Below are positions 29,034-39,219 of a DNA stretch of 64,000 nt, one piece after another. Every line of letters begins with the position of its first letter. Positions within the stretch are counted from its first letter, which is position 1. Origin of the DNA: Actinobaculum sp. 313 (lineage in GTDB: Bacteria; Actinomycetota; Actinomycetes; Actinomycetales; Actinomycetaceae); the NCBI RefSeq assembly GCF_003073475.1, contig NZ_CP029033.1, forward strand, positions 1,860,001 through 1,924,000, given 5' to 3'. The notes beneath the pieces are model-generated. The model was not told the DNA's origin. It searched no databases and saw only the letters and a list, made by a program, of their open reading frames with translations. Both the position numbers and the translations under genes were made by a program.

Positions 29034-29852
29034 ATGCTGGGTTTCATCGGAGCGGGATCAATGGGCAGCGCTATTATGCGAGGGGTACTGAGTACGGGCA
29101 GATTCAATGCGGACAACGTCGTCGCCTCAACCGCACATCCACAACACGCCGCTGCACTGGCGGAAGAACTCGGTATCACCGCCGCTTCCTCGAACACCGA
29201 ACTGCTTCGCCTGGCAGGTCCGGGATCGATCATCATCGTTGCCGTGAAACCACACCTGATCGGTACTGTGTTAGATGAGATCCGCAGCGAGGCGGCCGCA
29301 CAGCACACCGTCATAGTGTCGGTGGCCGCCGGTACACCGCTGAGTCTCCTCGCCTCCCACCTGGAGCCGGGCCAACCGCTTATCCGCACAATGCCGAACA
29401 TTGCGGCGGCCGTCGGGCAGTCGATGACGGCCATTTGTGCCAACGAGTACGTCGCCGACTCCCAGCGTGAGGCCGTTACCGATGTGTTCCGGGCAGTCGG
29501 CGTGGTGATTCCTCTTGCCGAGGAGCATTTCGCCACTTTCAGTGCCATTGCCGGTTGTTCCCTTGCCTTCACCTATGAGTACATCGACGCCTTGGCGCGA
29601 GGCGCGGTGAAGAATGGCCTTCCGAAGTCGCAGGCGGTTGAGATCGCGACGCAGGCGGTTCTTGGCGCGGCTCAATTGCTGCAAAGCCGCATTGCGCAGG
29701 GTGCAACCCCGGCTTCTCTGGCAGATTCGGTTCAGTCGCCCGGTGGTACCACCGTCGCGGGTGTGACCGCCATGGACGACGCCGGATTCTCCGCCGCCGT
29801 CGTTCGCGGAGTGCAGGCGGCCATCGACCGAGATCGCGCACTGCAGGGGTGA
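29034..29852 (+). CDS. proC: Pyrroline-5-carboxylate reductase
   Basis: Last step of proline synthesis: NAD(P)H reduction of pyrroline-5-carboxylate. N-terminal Rossmann motif GFIGAGSMGSAIMRG, VAVKPHLIGTVLDEI, SVAAGTPLSLL, RTMPNIAAAVGQSMTAI, and the C-terminal signature SLADSVQSPGGTTVAGV characteristic of the family. ATG 29034 is preceded by AGGAAAGGAG. 272 aa, full length. valS begins about 110 bp downstream on the same strand. Confidence 0.96.
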   Translation: MLGFIGAGSMGSAIMRGVLSTGRFNADNVVASTAHPQHAAALAEELGITAASSNTELLRLAGPGSIIIVAVKPHLIGTVLDEIRSEAAAQHTVIVSVAAGTPLSLLASHLEPGQPLIRTMPNIAAAVGQSMTAICANEYVADSQREAVTDVFRAVGVVIPLAEEHFATFSAIAGCSLAFTYEYIDALARGAVKNGLPKSQAVEIATQAVLGAAQLLQSRIAQGATPASLADSVQSPGGTTVAGVTAMDDAGFSAAVVRGVQAAIDRDRALQG

Positions 29853-29966
29853 TTGCAATTGGGGGAGCGTGCCGCCCACCCTGCGAAAACGGAACCCTGC
29901 CGACTTGCACCGACGCGGCGTGGCCCGATATGCCAGCGCGGGGGCCTTCGTGGAAGAATGGGGCCC

Positions 29967-32650
29967 ATGACCGAAACAACGCCGGCCTTCGAGCCTTCCA
30001 ACCAGCCTGCTTCCGCTTCCGAGTTGTTACCACACACCGCGGTACCCGAAAAGGCTACCTTGGAGGGACTGGAGGAACGTTGGGGCGAACGTTGGGAAGC
30101 TGATGGCACCTACGCCTTTGATCGCACCGCCAGGCGCGAACAGGTGTACTCCATTGACACCCCTCCCCCACAGTCTCCGGCTCCCTGCATATAGGCCACG
30201 TGTTCTCCTATACACATACGGATACGATGGCGCGTTTCCAGCGTATGCGCGGCAAGGTGGTGTTCTACCCGATGGGTTGGGACGATAACGGCCTGCCCAC
30301 CGAGCGCCGCGTGCAGAACTACTACGGGGTGCGCTGCGATCCGTCGCTGCCCTATGATCCGGATTTCGTTCCCCCGCACGACGGCGGCGATGGCAAGTCC
30401 ATCAAATATGCCGACCAGCAACCGATTTCGCGCCGTAACTTTATCGAGCTGTGTTGGAAGCTGACAGCCGAGGATGAGCGGCAGTTCGAAACGCTATGGC
30501 GCCACCTGGGCCTCTCCGTGGACTGGAAGCAGCACTACCAAACTATTGGTGAGAAGGCACAGAAGGTGGCACAGGCTGCCTTCCTTCGTAATCTGGAGCG
30601 GGGCGAGGCCTACCAGGCACAGGCTCCCGGCCTGTGGGATGTCACCTTCCAAACCGCCGTCGCCCAGGCAGAGTTGGAGGCCCGCGAATACCCCGGCGCC
30701 TACCACTCGCTCGCCTTCCACCGCGAGGGAGGTGAGGATGTCATCATCGAAACAACACGCCCCGAACTGCTCCCGGCCTGCTGTGCCCTTATTGCCCATC
30801 CGGACGACGAGCGTTACCAGCACCTTTTCGGTACCACCGTCACCTCTCCCGTGTTCGACGTCGAACTGCCGGTGCTGGCGCATCCTGCCGCCGAGATGGA
30901 TAAGGGTGCCGGTATCGCCATGTGCTGTACCTTCGGTGATCTCACCGACGTGCAGTGGTGGCGGGAGCTGAGCCTTCCCACCCGTTCCGTGCTCGGTAAG
31001 GATGGACGGCTGGTACGCGAGGTGCCCGCGTGGATCACCTCCGCGAAGGGACGTGCCATGTACGAGGAAATGGCGGGTAAGACGGCCTTCTCCGCTCGCA
31101 AGGTCCTGGTGGAGGCGCTGAAGGAGTCGGGGGAAATGATCGGTGAGGAGAAGCCGACCACCCGCATGACCAACTTCTTCGAGAAGGGCGATAAGCCACT
31201 GGAAATCGTCACTTCGCGCCAGTGGTACATCCGCAATGGTGGACGTGAATACAGCGAGGCGAACGGCCGTCAGCTGCGCGAGAACCTCATCGCGGCGGGT
31301 AAGGACCTCGCCTTCCATCCCGATTTCATGCACGTGCGCTACGACAACTGGGTCAACGGCCTGAACACCGATTGGCTGATCTCGCGGCAGCGCTTCTTCG
31401 GGGTGCCGATTCCGGTGTGGTATCGCATCACCGGGGCCGGCGAAGTCGATTACGACGGCGTCCTCACCCCGCAGATCGACCAACTGCCCGTCGATCCCTC
31501 CAGTGATGTTCCAGCGGGCTTCACCGCCGAGCAACGTGGTGTTCCTGGCGGCTTCGCCGGGGAGACGGACATTATGGACACGTGGGCGACGTCGTCGCTT
31601 ACCCCACAGATCGCCAGCGGCTGGCTGACCGACGACGACCTGTTCGCACGCGTGTATCCAATGGATGTTCGCCCGCAGGGCCAGGACATTATCCGCACCT
31701 GGCTGTTCTCGTCGATGGTACGCGCACATCTGGAGTTTGGGGAGAACCCGTGGCATCATGCCGCACTGTCCGGATGGATTCTTGACCCGGACCACAAGAA
31801 GATGAGCAAGTCGAAGGGGAATGTGGTCACCCCAATGGATTTGCTGGTCAAGCACGGGTCGGATGCGGTGCGTTACTGGGCCGCCAGTGCGCGACTGGGC
31901 GTCGACGCGGCATTTGACGAACAGCAGATGAAGATCGGGCGTCGCCTGGCAATGAAGGTACTCAATGCCTCCAAGTTCGCTTTCGGGATGGCCGGTGCGG
32001 ATGCGGCCGTTGATCTTAACCCGGCCTCCGTCAGCGAATCCGTCGACCGAGCACTACTGGCAGGGCTGGCAGAGGTTGTGGACGAGGCGACGCGGGCCTT
32101 TGAGTCCTATGATCATACGCGCGCTCTTGAGGCGGCAGAGACCTACTTCTGGACCTTCTGTGACGACTACCTGGAGCTGGTGAAAGACCGTGCCTACGGC
32201 GAGGACGCGGCAGCGCGTTCCGCGCAGGTGACGCTGAATATAGCGGTGGACACCTTCCTGCGGCTCCTGGCTCCGTTCATCCCCTACGCCACCGAGGAAG
32301 TCTGGTCCTGGTACCGGACCGGATCGGTGCATCGCGCCGCCTGGCCCACCGCGCAGCCACTACGGGAGGCTGCGGCAGGTGCGGACGCGGATATTATCCG
32401 AGTAGCCGGTGAGGCACTGACCGTGCTGCGAAAGGTGAAGTCGGAGAACAAGGTCTCGCAGCGCACCACCTATGCCTGGGTGACGCTAACCGTCCCCGCA
32501 ACTAATCGGGCTCGCCTCGACGCGGTACTGGGTGATATGGTGCGCGCCGCCCACGTGCGCGGCGAACTGGGCGTTGAGAACACGGACGACGCCGCGGCCG
32601 TCACGGTTGATTCCTACGAATTGGACCCGCCGCAACCGAAGAAGAAGTAG
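29967..32650 (+). CDS. valS: Valyl-tRNA synthetase, frame broken at a C run
   Basis: Charges tRNA-Val. The N-terminus ([16 protein letters not shown] 29967) runs to YSIDTPPP and then leaves frame, stopping at TAG 30192-30194; the remainder continues from [16 protein letters not shown] (HIGH motif) through the editing domain to [12 protein letters not shown] (KMSKS) and the anticodon-binding C-terminus ending at 32650. One extra C in the run CCCCC at 30165-30169 restores [16 protein letters not shown], the family sequence. Such a break in an essential enzyme is best read as a base-calling error. Restored length about 894 aa. The anticodon domain ends without the long coiled-coil arm seen in proteobacterial ValS, as in other short actinobacterial forms. 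Confidence 0.94.
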
Positions 32651-32702
32651 CGGAGTCCATCACCAAGAGGGCCGAGCCGAGAGAACCGATCACAGAGCAA
32701 AG

Positions 32703-32738
32703 AGCCGACCGCCGAGTAACCGCGCCCGGCGGTCGGCT
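32703..32738 (+). terminator. Terminator after valS
   Basis: 11-bp stem AGCCGACCGCC with its complement at 32728-32738, 14-base loop, beginning 50 bp after the valS stop codon. A short T-rich stretch follows. Confidence 0.7.
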
Positions 32739-33071
32739 TCAGGTTCGCGCACCCCAGTCGTCGGCACCGCGTTCCCAGTCGTGGCGCCGCAGGCATCAGC
32801 CATCCGCAGCTCAGTTCACACAGTTCGGCAGGAACAGTTCGGCAGGAACAGTTCGGCCCCACTCGTATCGCCCTGAAGCAGTGGGGCAACCTGTTCGGGG
32901 GATCCCGGCGGCCACAAGAAGGACTGCGGCCATGTCAGCCGCGACCATCGCGCGGCGGAAACGGAACCCTGCGCCGCCACGGCCGCGTGACACATGCCAC
33001 CTCGAAGGACTCTCAGGCTCGCCCTTTTCTACGGTAGCGTAACTAGGGCACGCACGTCGAAAGGTACAGAA
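32739..33071. other. Intergenic with short tandem repeat
   Basis: Upstream region of the acyl-CoA synthetase gene. It contains two and a half copies of a 14-15 bp tandem repeat (CAGTTCGGCAGGAA) at about 32819-32855, too short to be coding. No promoter stands out. Confidence 0.4.
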
Positions 33072-34898
33072 ATGGCTGAGGAGACCACCCGTCACCCGAT
33101 CGCCTTTACCCCGGGAAAGATCACCATCACCGATACGATGACGATCCCGTGGGTTCTGCGCGGTATTGCCCAGGATAATCCGAACCGCGTAGTTATCGAG
33201 CGCAAGTCGTCGATTAACACGTGGGTGCCGGTTACCTGGCGGCAGTTTGAAACGGAGATCCGTGCGCTGGCACGGGGCCTGATCGGACTGGGAGTGAAGC
33301 CCGGTGATCACATCGCGATTATGAGTCACACTCGATATGAGTTCACGCTTTTTGATCTGGCCATTTGGTCGGTGGGCGCACAGGGCGTGCCGATCTACGA
33401 AACCGACTCCACGGACCAGGCTCGGTGGATTGTCGACGACGCCCACTGCCGTTTCGCCATTGCGGAAACACAGCAAATGGCAGCGGTCTTGAACCCGCTC
33501 CTCAAGGAGTTCAAGCACTTCGAGCAGATCTTTGTGATTGAGGATGACGCGCAGGGAAAGATTTCCGCGCTGGGGTCCGCTGCCTCAGAAGAGGAAATCG
33601 ACCGGCGTATTGATGCGCAGAAGGCCGATGATCTGGCGACGATCATCTACACATCGGGAACCACCGGCCGCCCGAAGGGAGCGCGGCTCACCCATCGTAA
33701 TCTGTTGCATGTGGCGATTAACGGGCCCTTGGATGACAATCTCTCCGAAATTGTCGGCGGCAGGCAACGCACCTTGCTCTTCCTGCCCATGGCGCACGTC
33801 TTCGCGCGTTTCATTAATGTCATGGCGATGTACTCGGGCAATATCATTGGCTACTCGCCGGATACGAAGAACCTCGTTGCAGATATGCAGTCCTTCAAGC
33901 CGACGTATATTCTGGCAGTCCCCCGCGTTTTTGAGAAGATCTACAACGCTGCGGATGCGAAGGCTGGCCACGGTGTGAAGCTGCGGCTTTTCCGTCACTA
34001 CGCAAAGGTCGCTATTACCTACTCGCGTGGCCTGGACAAGCCGGAAGGGCCATCCGCTCAGCTGAAGGCGCAGCACGCCATCGGCGATAAGCTGGTCTAC
34101 CAGAAGATCAAAGAGATCACCGGTGGACATTTGCGCTACACCATCTCCGGCGGAGCGCCGCTGGGCGAGCGACTCGGGCATTTCTTCCGGGGCGCGGGGA
34201 TTACCGTGTTTGAGGGCTATGGCCTTACCGAGACCTCGGCTCCCACGTCTGTGAATGTTCCCGGCAATATGCGCGTCGGATCGGTCGGCCCGGCCTACCC
34301 CGGTTGCCGTGTCACCGTTGATCCCGACGACGGTGAAATCCTTGCCAAAGGCGATCATATCTTTGCCGGTTACAACAACGATCCCAAGGCAACGAAAGCC
34401 GCCTTCACGGAGGACGGTTGGTTCCGTACCGGCGATCTGGGCCGCGTGGACGACGACGGCTTCGTGTGGGTGACCGGGCGGAAGAAGGAACTCATCGTGA
34501 CGGCCGGCGGCAAAAACGTGGCTCCGGCCGTATTGGAGGATCGCCTGCGTGGGCATCCGCTTATCTCCCAAGTGGTTGTGGTCGGAGACCAACGGCCGTT
34601 TATTGGCGCCTTGGTGACCTTGGATGCGGAGATGTTGCCCGGATGGTTGAAGAACCACGGCCTGGAACCCATGGGGGTGACCGAGGCGGCAACCGATCCG
34701 CAGGTGCTGGCGGCTATCGACCGCGGCGTCAAACGTGCCAATGCCGCCGTTTCACGCGCTGAGTCCATCCGCAAGTTCACGGTGCTGCCCATCGATTTTT
34801 CCGTGCAGAATGGCTACCTGACGCCGTCGCTGAAGGTGAAGCGTAACGCTGTGTTGCGTGACTTCGCGGAAACGATCGAGCACCTGTACGAAGGATAA
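33072..34898 (+). CDS. Long-chain fatty acid-CoA ligase (AMP-forming)
   Basis: FadD-type adenylating enzyme, 608 aa, activating fatty acids to acyl-CoA. P-loop-like A3 motif IIYTSGTTGRPKGARLTH (about residues 190-207), A5 FEGYGLTETSAPTS, A7 WFRTGDLGRVDDDG, A8 VTGRKKELIVTAGGKNVAP and the A10 lysine in TPSLKVKR. ATG 33072 (MAEETTRHPIAF); an open frame continues upstream but lacks family similarity. No signal peptide. Many actinobacterial genomes have several such genes; chain-length preference cannot be read. Followed by a terminator hairpin. Confidence 0.95.
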   Translation: MAEETTRHPIAFTPGKITITDTMTIPWVLRGIAQDNPNRVVIERKSSINTWVPVTWRQFETEIRALARGLIGLGVKPGDHIAIMSHTRYEFTLFDLAIWSVGAQGVPIYETDSTDQARWIVDDAHCRFAIAETQQMAAVLNPLLKEFKHFEQIFVIEDDAQGKISALGSAASEEEIDRRIDAQKADDLATIIYTSGTTGRPKGARLTHRNLLHVAINGPLDDNLSEIVGGRQRTLLFLPMAHVFARFINVMAMYSGNIIGYSPDTKNLVADMQSFKPTYILAVPRVFEKIYNAADAKAGHGVKLRLFRHYAKVAITYSRGLDKPEGPSAQLKAQHAIGDKLVYQKIKEITGGHLRYTISGGAPLGERLGHFFRGAGITVFEGYGLTETSAPTSVNVPGNMRVGSVGPAYPGCRVTVDPDDGEILAKGDHIFAGYNNDPKATKAAFTEDGWFRTGDLGRVDDDGFVWVTGRKKELIVTAGGKNVAPAVLEDRLRGHPLISQVVVVGDQRPFIGALVTLDAEMLPGWLKNHGLEPMGVTEAATDPQVLAAIDRGVKRANAAVSRAESIRKFTVLPIDFSVQNGYLTPSLKVKRNAVLRDFAETIEHLYEG

Positions 34899-34917
34899 CG
34901 GGGTATCGGTGAGCGTA

Positions 34918-34941
34918 CGGCGCCTCCTCGCGTGGGCGCCG
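34918..34941 (+). terminator. Terminator after acyl-CoA ligase
   Basis: 7-bp stem CGGCGCC / GGCGCCG with a 10-base loop, followed by CGTTTCATTT, 20 bp after the stop codon. The remaining bases to 35093 hold nothing recognisable. Confidence 0.65.
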
Positions 34942-35093
34942 CGTTTCATTTCCGAGTGTGCGTCCCTTCTGCTCTGCCGACGCTGTGCACACCGGTGGTC
35001 AGCCTGCGAAGAGCCGCGGCATATCGCACTGAACGACGGGTGACAGCAGTCTGTGTAGCTTGTTACTGGATAGGTGGGAGCCCGTCCAACATC

Positions 35094-35459
35094 TCAGCCG
35101 TGGTCGGGCGAGTCCTCATCTGCCTCATGCTCGGCGGCGATCTCTTGGTGGTGACGAATAACCTCGGCGACGATGAACTTGAGGAACTTCTCAGCGAACA
35201 CAGGATCAAGCCCGGATTCCTCCGCAAGCTGCCGTAGTCGTGCGATCTGCCGGGCCTCTCGCGCGCGGTCTGATGCCGGCAGACCCCGTTCCGCCTTCAG
35301 GTAACCGACTTGCTGCGTGCACCGGAAGCGTTCCGCCAATATATGAACGAGGGCGGAGTCCAAATTGTCGATGGTGCGACGGTAGCCCTCCAGCTCCACA
35401 GGCACCCTCGGGGTCTCGGCTGAAGCTGCTGTCTGGGCTGGTTCAGGCATTGCATTCAT
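35094..35459 (-). CDS. Chorismate mutase (AroQ class)
   Basis: Converts chorismate to prephenate for phenylalanine and tyrosine synthesis. 121 aa: a 25-residue polar N-terminus, then the all-helical AroQ domain YRRTIDNLDSALVHILAERFRCTQQVGYLKAERGLP, where Arg, Asp, and the Arg-x-x-x-x-x-x-x-Lys pair of the active site are in place, and helix 3 FLKFIVAEVIRHHQEIA. No signal peptide, so it is a cytoplasmic form rather than the secreted type found in mycobacteria. Stand-alone gene upstream of nothing related. Confidence 0.9.
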   Translation of the reverse strand: MNAMPEPAQTAASAETPRVPVELEGYRRTIDNLDSALVHILAERFRCTQQVGYLKAERGLPASDRAREARQIARLRQLAEESGLDPVFAEKFLKFIVAEVIRHHQEIAAEHEADEDSPDHG

Positions 35460-35649
35460 ACGAACTCTCCTCGGTCACTTCGTGTTTGACGCAGCCGGCT
35501 CCGAAAACCCGCGGTATGGGCGTTTCACCCACGGGCGTTTCACCCGCGCGCCGCATCACATTAGAGTGTAGCGGTGCGATCAGCTCACGCCGCTATGCGG
35601 GCAGCATGGCGAGACGGTTCTATGGTTGCCGTCCTGCTACTCACGCCAC

Positions 35650-36921
35650 TCAGGCAGTGCGCCCGTGGGCAGCGTTACGTTTGAGCGCGAGCTTCGGCTC
35701 GGACTCGCCCCGTGCTGCCGCAGCATCGAATACGATCTCCTCGACGTCGTCGCGTGAGGGAATTTCGAACATCGGCTCCGAGAGAAGCGACTCAAGTATG
35801 GAGCGCAGGCCGCGCGCACCGGTGCCGCGTGCCATTGCTTCGTCGGCGATCTCGCGCAGCGCGTCATCTTCCATGGTCAGGCGTACACCATCAAGCTCAA
35901 ACATCTTCTGGTACTGCTTGACCAGCGCATTCTTTGGCTCACGCAGGATCCGCACCAGTGAATCGGTGTCCAGGGAATCCACCGTTGCCACCACGGGAAG
36001 CCTGCCGACCAATTCGGGGATAAGGCCGTACTTGTGAAGATCTTCGGGTGTTACCTCGCTCAGCACCTCCGTGCCCTGGTCGGCACTGTGCAACTGGGAG
36101 CCAAAGCCGATGCCTCTACGACCTGCGCGCGAGGAGATAATCTCTTCCATTCCAGCGAAGGCGCCGGCACAGATGAACAGGATGTTTGACGTGTCGATTT
36201 GCAGGTAGTCCTGCTGCGGATGTTTGCGGCCGCCCTGCGGCGGCACCGAGGCGACCGTACCCTCAATGATCTTGAGCAATGCCTGCTGCACGCCCTCGCC
36301 GGAAACATCACGCGTAATCGATGGGTTCTCGGACTTGCGCGAGATCTTATCGATTTCGTCGATGTAGATAATGCCGACCTCAGCGCGCTTGATATCGTCG
36401 TCGGCAGCTTGAATGAGCTTGAGGAGGATGTTCTCCACGTCCTCCCCCACATAGCCGGCCTCGGTGAGAGCGGTGGCGTCAGCGATCGCGAAAGGAACGT
36501 CCAGCATGCGTGCGAGGGACTGAGCCAGATAGGTCTTACCGGTACCCGTGGGGCCGATCAGCAGAATGTTGGACTTACCGATCTGCACGTCTTCGTCGTC
36601 GTCCTTGCGGCGTGGGCGCGACTGGGATCGAATCCGCTTGTAATGGTTGTACACGGCAACAGCGAGAGTACGCTTGGCGTCCGCCTGCCCGACGACGTAC
36701 TCGTCCAGGAAATCGTAGATCTCGCGCGGCTTTGGAAGCGATTCGAGCGAGAACGCCGATTCCTCCTGCCCGAGCTCCTCTTCGATAATCTCATTGCACA
36801 GCTCGATGCACTCGTTGCATATGTACACACCCGAACCGGTGATGAGCTTCTTGACCTGGCGCTGGCTCTTTTGACAGAACGAGCATTTCAGCATGTCAGC
36901 GGCATCGGCCGTTCGTGGCAT
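35650..36921 (-). CDS. clpX: ClpX unfoldase
   Basis: AAA+ unfoldase that feeds substrates to ClpP. N-terminal zinc-binding domain with [14 protein letters not shown] and CNECIELC (four cysteines), Walker [13 protein letters not shown], Walker [11 protein letters not shown], the pore [11 protein letters not shown], the IGF-loop region RRGIGFG, and sensor 2 [10 protein letters not shown]. 423 aa, normal length. It lies downstream of the two clpP genes but is separated from them by about 385 bp with a terminator, so it has its own promoter. Confidence 0.97.
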   Translation of the reverse strand: MPRTADAADMLKCSFCQKSQRQVKKLITGSGVYICNECIELCNEIIEEELGQEESAFSLESLPKPREIYDFLDEYVVGQADAKRTLAVAVYNHYKRIRSQSRPRRKDDDEDVQIGKSNILLIGPTGTGKTYLAQSLARMLDVPFAIADATALTEAGYVGEDVENILLKLIQAADDDIKRAEVGIIYIDEIDKISRKSENPSITRDVSGEGVQQALLKIIEGTVASVPPQGGRKHPQQDYLQIDTSNILFICAGAFAGMEEIISSRAGRRGIGFGSQLHSADQGTEVLSEVTPEDLHKYGLIPELVGRLPVVATVDSLDTDSLVRILREPKNALVKQYQKMFELDGVRLTMEDDALREIADEAMARGTGARGLRSILESLLSEPMFEIPSRDDVEEIVFDAAAARGESEPKLALKRNAAHGRTA

Positions 36922-37306
36922 GGGCTTCTCTCCCTCATTGCGCGTGGGGCCCGAATGGGCCTCTCTCCAATTTCACACCATGACGCGGCATTTCGCACGT
37001 TTCCACGCGGTGATCACACGTGGGCTGTGCCATGATCGCCCATGTGTCCGCTGCCGGACACAGTGCCATCCCTCCAACTGCGACGCTGCAGCGGGCAGTC
37101 GTCCTGCTGCCCGCTCACCTGCCATACCGCTCACCGCGCGGGCAGATGGCCCGAGTACCACCGCCCTCCCCAACGAAGACGAGTAGTACGTGACTGATCC
37201 CCGGAGAAGCACTCCCCGGGGATCACTATGAACGATGCCACGCGGCAAGTAGCCGACGCAGAGCCGTCCGGTTGCTGCCCGACGGCCGTGGCGTACCTGC
37301 CGCCTA
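36922..37306. other. clpP-clpX intergenic region with terminator
   Basis: Contains a 9-bp-stem hairpin at 37196-37224 (GATCCCCGG / CCGGGGATC), well placed to end the clpP transcript, and nearer clpX an 8-bp inverted repeat TGTGTCCG-CTGC-CGGACACA at about 37043-37062 that could be an operator or a leader hairpin of clpX. No gene seen. Confidence 0.6.
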
Positions 37307-37990
37307 TCAGGCCTGCGGCTTCGCCTTGCGGGACACAAGGACCTGGTCCACGAGGCCGTATTCCTTCGCCTGCTCGGCGGTGAGGATCTTGTCTCGCTGG
37401 ATGTCCTGCGCGATCTCTTCGCTTGTCTTGCCGGAGTGTTCCGCCAAGGTATCGCATAGCCATTTAGTCATGCGATCCAACTCGTCAGCCACGATGGCGA
37501 TATCGGAAGCCTGGCCCTGCATGCCCTCCATGGCGGGCTGATGGATCAACACGCGCGCGTTGGGAAGAGCGAGGCGCCGCCCCGGCGCACCGGCAGCCAG
37601 CAATACCGCCGCCGCAGAGGCGGCCTGGCCCAGGCACACCGTCTGGATCTCCGGTTTGATGTACTGCATAGTGTCGTAGATCGCCGTGAGCGCGGTGAAG
37701 GAGCCGCCCGGCGAGTTGATGTACATGGTGATGGGAGAATCCGGGTCCTGGGATTCCAGCACGAGCAGCTGTGCCATAACGTCGTCGGCGGAGGCATCAT
37801 CCACCTGCACTCCGAGGAAGATGATCCGATCCTCGAACAGTTTCGCGTACGGATCCTGCCGCTTGTAGCCGTAAGGAGTCCGTTCCTCGAAGTTCGGCAA
37901 CACATAGCGCGAGTTCGGCATGGCTGGGGCGATACTTCCGGGCAGGCCTGCCAGGGCGCCACCGGTGGCGATATTCGTATGCGTTGACAT
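37307..37990 (-). CDS. clpP2: ATP-dependent Clp protease proteolytic subunit (second clpP)
   Basis: Serine protease subunit of the Clp complex. Catalytic Ser in LGQAASAAAVLL, His in LIHQPAME and Asp in IQRDKILTAEQA; handle region [20 protein letters not shown] 37990 (MSTHTNIATGG) with GGGGGAG before it fits better than the GTG at 37999, which would overlap the upstream stop codon region. About 227 aa. Second gene of the pair; actinobacterial ClpP1 and ClpP2 form one mixed tetradecamer, and the longer N-terminus here fits the ClpP2 type. Confidence 0.93.
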   Translation of the reverse strand: MSTHTNIATGGALAGLPGSIAPAMPNSRYVLPNFEERTPYGYKRQDPYAKLFEDRIIFLGVQVDDASADDVMAQLLVLESQDPDSPITMYINSPGGSFTALTAIYDTMQYIKPEIQTVCLGQAASAAAVLLAAGAPGRRLALPNARVLIHQPAMEGMQGQASDIAIVADELDRMTKWLCDTLAEHSGKTSEEIAQDIQRDKILTAEQAKEYGLVDQVLVSRKAKPQA

Positions 37991-37995
37991 GTGCT

Positions 37996-38661
37996 TCACT
38001 CCCCCTGCTCCTGCTCGTTATGCTCGGGCTCTCCGGCCCGCTCCGGCTCGGGCTCGCCATTGGTGGTTCCAATAACGGCCTGCGCATTCGTGATGATGTG
38101 ATCGACGAAGCCGTATTCGAGGGCTTCCTGCGCAGTGAACCAGTGATCGCGATCGGAGTCGGCGATGATCTGCTCCACTGATTTCCCGGTGTTCTCCGCG
38201 ATGAGCTCGGATAGCTCCTGCTTCATCTTGATGATGAGGTCAGCATTGATACGAATATCGGTTGCGGAACCGCCAGCTCCACCGGATGGCTGATGCATGA
38301 GCACGCGCGTGTGAGGCGTGATGTATCGCTTCCCCTTCGCCCCTGCGGTAAGTAGGAACTGCCCCATCGAGGCAGCCATGCCCATCCCTACCGTCACGAC
38401 ATCTGGCTTCACGTACTGCATGGTGTCGTAGATCGCCATGCCGGCGGTGACGGAACCACCGGGTGAATTGATGTAGAGGTAAATGTCTTTGTCAGGATCT
38501 TCGGCCGCGAGCAGCATCATCTGGGCGCAGATAATATTGGCATTCTCATCACGGACCTCGGAACCCAGCCAGATAATGCGCTCCTTCAGGAGCCTGTTGT
38601 AGACCGAATCGCCAAGGCCCAGGCCCTGGCGATCATCGCCGGCCAACTGAGGCATACTCAC
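37996..38661 (-). CDS. clpP1: ATP-dependent Clp protease proteolytic subunit (first clpP)
   Basis: Partner of the following subunit. Catalytic Ser in [14 protein letters not shown], His in LMHQPSGG, Asp in [14 protein letters not shown]; ends in an acidic tail rich in Glu and Gln ([12 protein letters not shown]). GTG 38661 is preceded by GGAAGGAAA at the right distance; an ATG two codons later is the alternative. 221 aa. The stop lies 5 bp before the start of the second clpP, so both are translated from one message. Upstream, 38662-39053, I see no gene. Confidence 0.94.
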   Translation of the reverse strand: MSMPQLAGDDRQGLGLGDSVYNRLLKERIIWLGSEVRDENANIICAQMMLLAAEDPDKDIYLYINSPGGSVTAGMAIYDTMQYVKPDVVTVGMGMAASMGQFLLTAGAKGKRYITPHTRVLMHQPSGGAGGSATDIRINADLIIKMKQELSELIAENTGKSVEQIIADSDRDHWFTAQEALEYGFVDHIITNAQAVIGTTNGEPEPERAGEPEHNEQEQGE

Positions 38662-39053
38662 GTGGTTTCCTTCCTCGACCGGGACTCCCCGGCCCGAGAG
38701 CGTCTTGGATTAGTATCGATATGCCACCTTAGCGCGAAGACGCAGCCATGTTCACCGCAAGAGGCGGTTATTTCGCTTTGGGCGCATGGCCCTGGCAACG
38801 GAATCCGTGTTGACCAACGGAATTCGTGTGGTGGTCAGTCTCTTGGAAGCGCCGACTCTCGTCTCCTTAGCCAGGAGTGTATCGGTCAACGGTATGACGA
38901 CCCGTAACGAGCTGCGGACGCGCGGTAATGCTCTGGAGAACCGCCATTGAAAGCCACGATGAACACAAGCGAGGAATGAGGTATGAGCAGTGGGGTCCCG
39001 CCATGGCAGCACCCCCACATAGGTCACTCGTTTGGTCATCCGTTCAACGAGAC

Positions 39054-39203
39054 CTAATCCTTGCTAATGTCGACAACTCGGTTGTCCTCTTCCTTACGTC
39101 GACGTAACCACCGAACGACGACGACCGCTATCGCAGCAAGAAGAATGACAACTACCGAAGCGGCGATTGCTCGGGCGCCATACTCTGTTTGCCTAACTGA
39201 CAA
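39054..39203 (-). CDS. Possible small single-span membrane protein
   Basis: About 49 aa from a TTG at 39203: short N-terminus, one strong hydrophobic span (AIAASVVVILLAAIAVVVVR) and a basic-acidic cytoplasmic tail RWLRRRKEEDN. The topology is convincing for a genuine membrane peptide, but no clear ribosome site stands before the TTG. It begins 17 bp after the end of the broken secreted-protein gene on the same strand; coupling or a fused ancestral C-terminus in another frame are both possible. Confidence 0.45.
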   Translation of the reverse strand: MSVRQTEYGARAIAASVVVILLAAIAVVVVRWLRRRKEEDNRVVDISKD

Positions 39204-39219
39204 GGATGCTATGCCATAT

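Noticed and set aside
27599-29572. A 657-codon minus-strand frame as one large SDR protein
   Set aside because: The part beyond 28390 is antisense to proC and to GC repeats; the ATG at 28390 has a proper ribosome site and family N-terminus.
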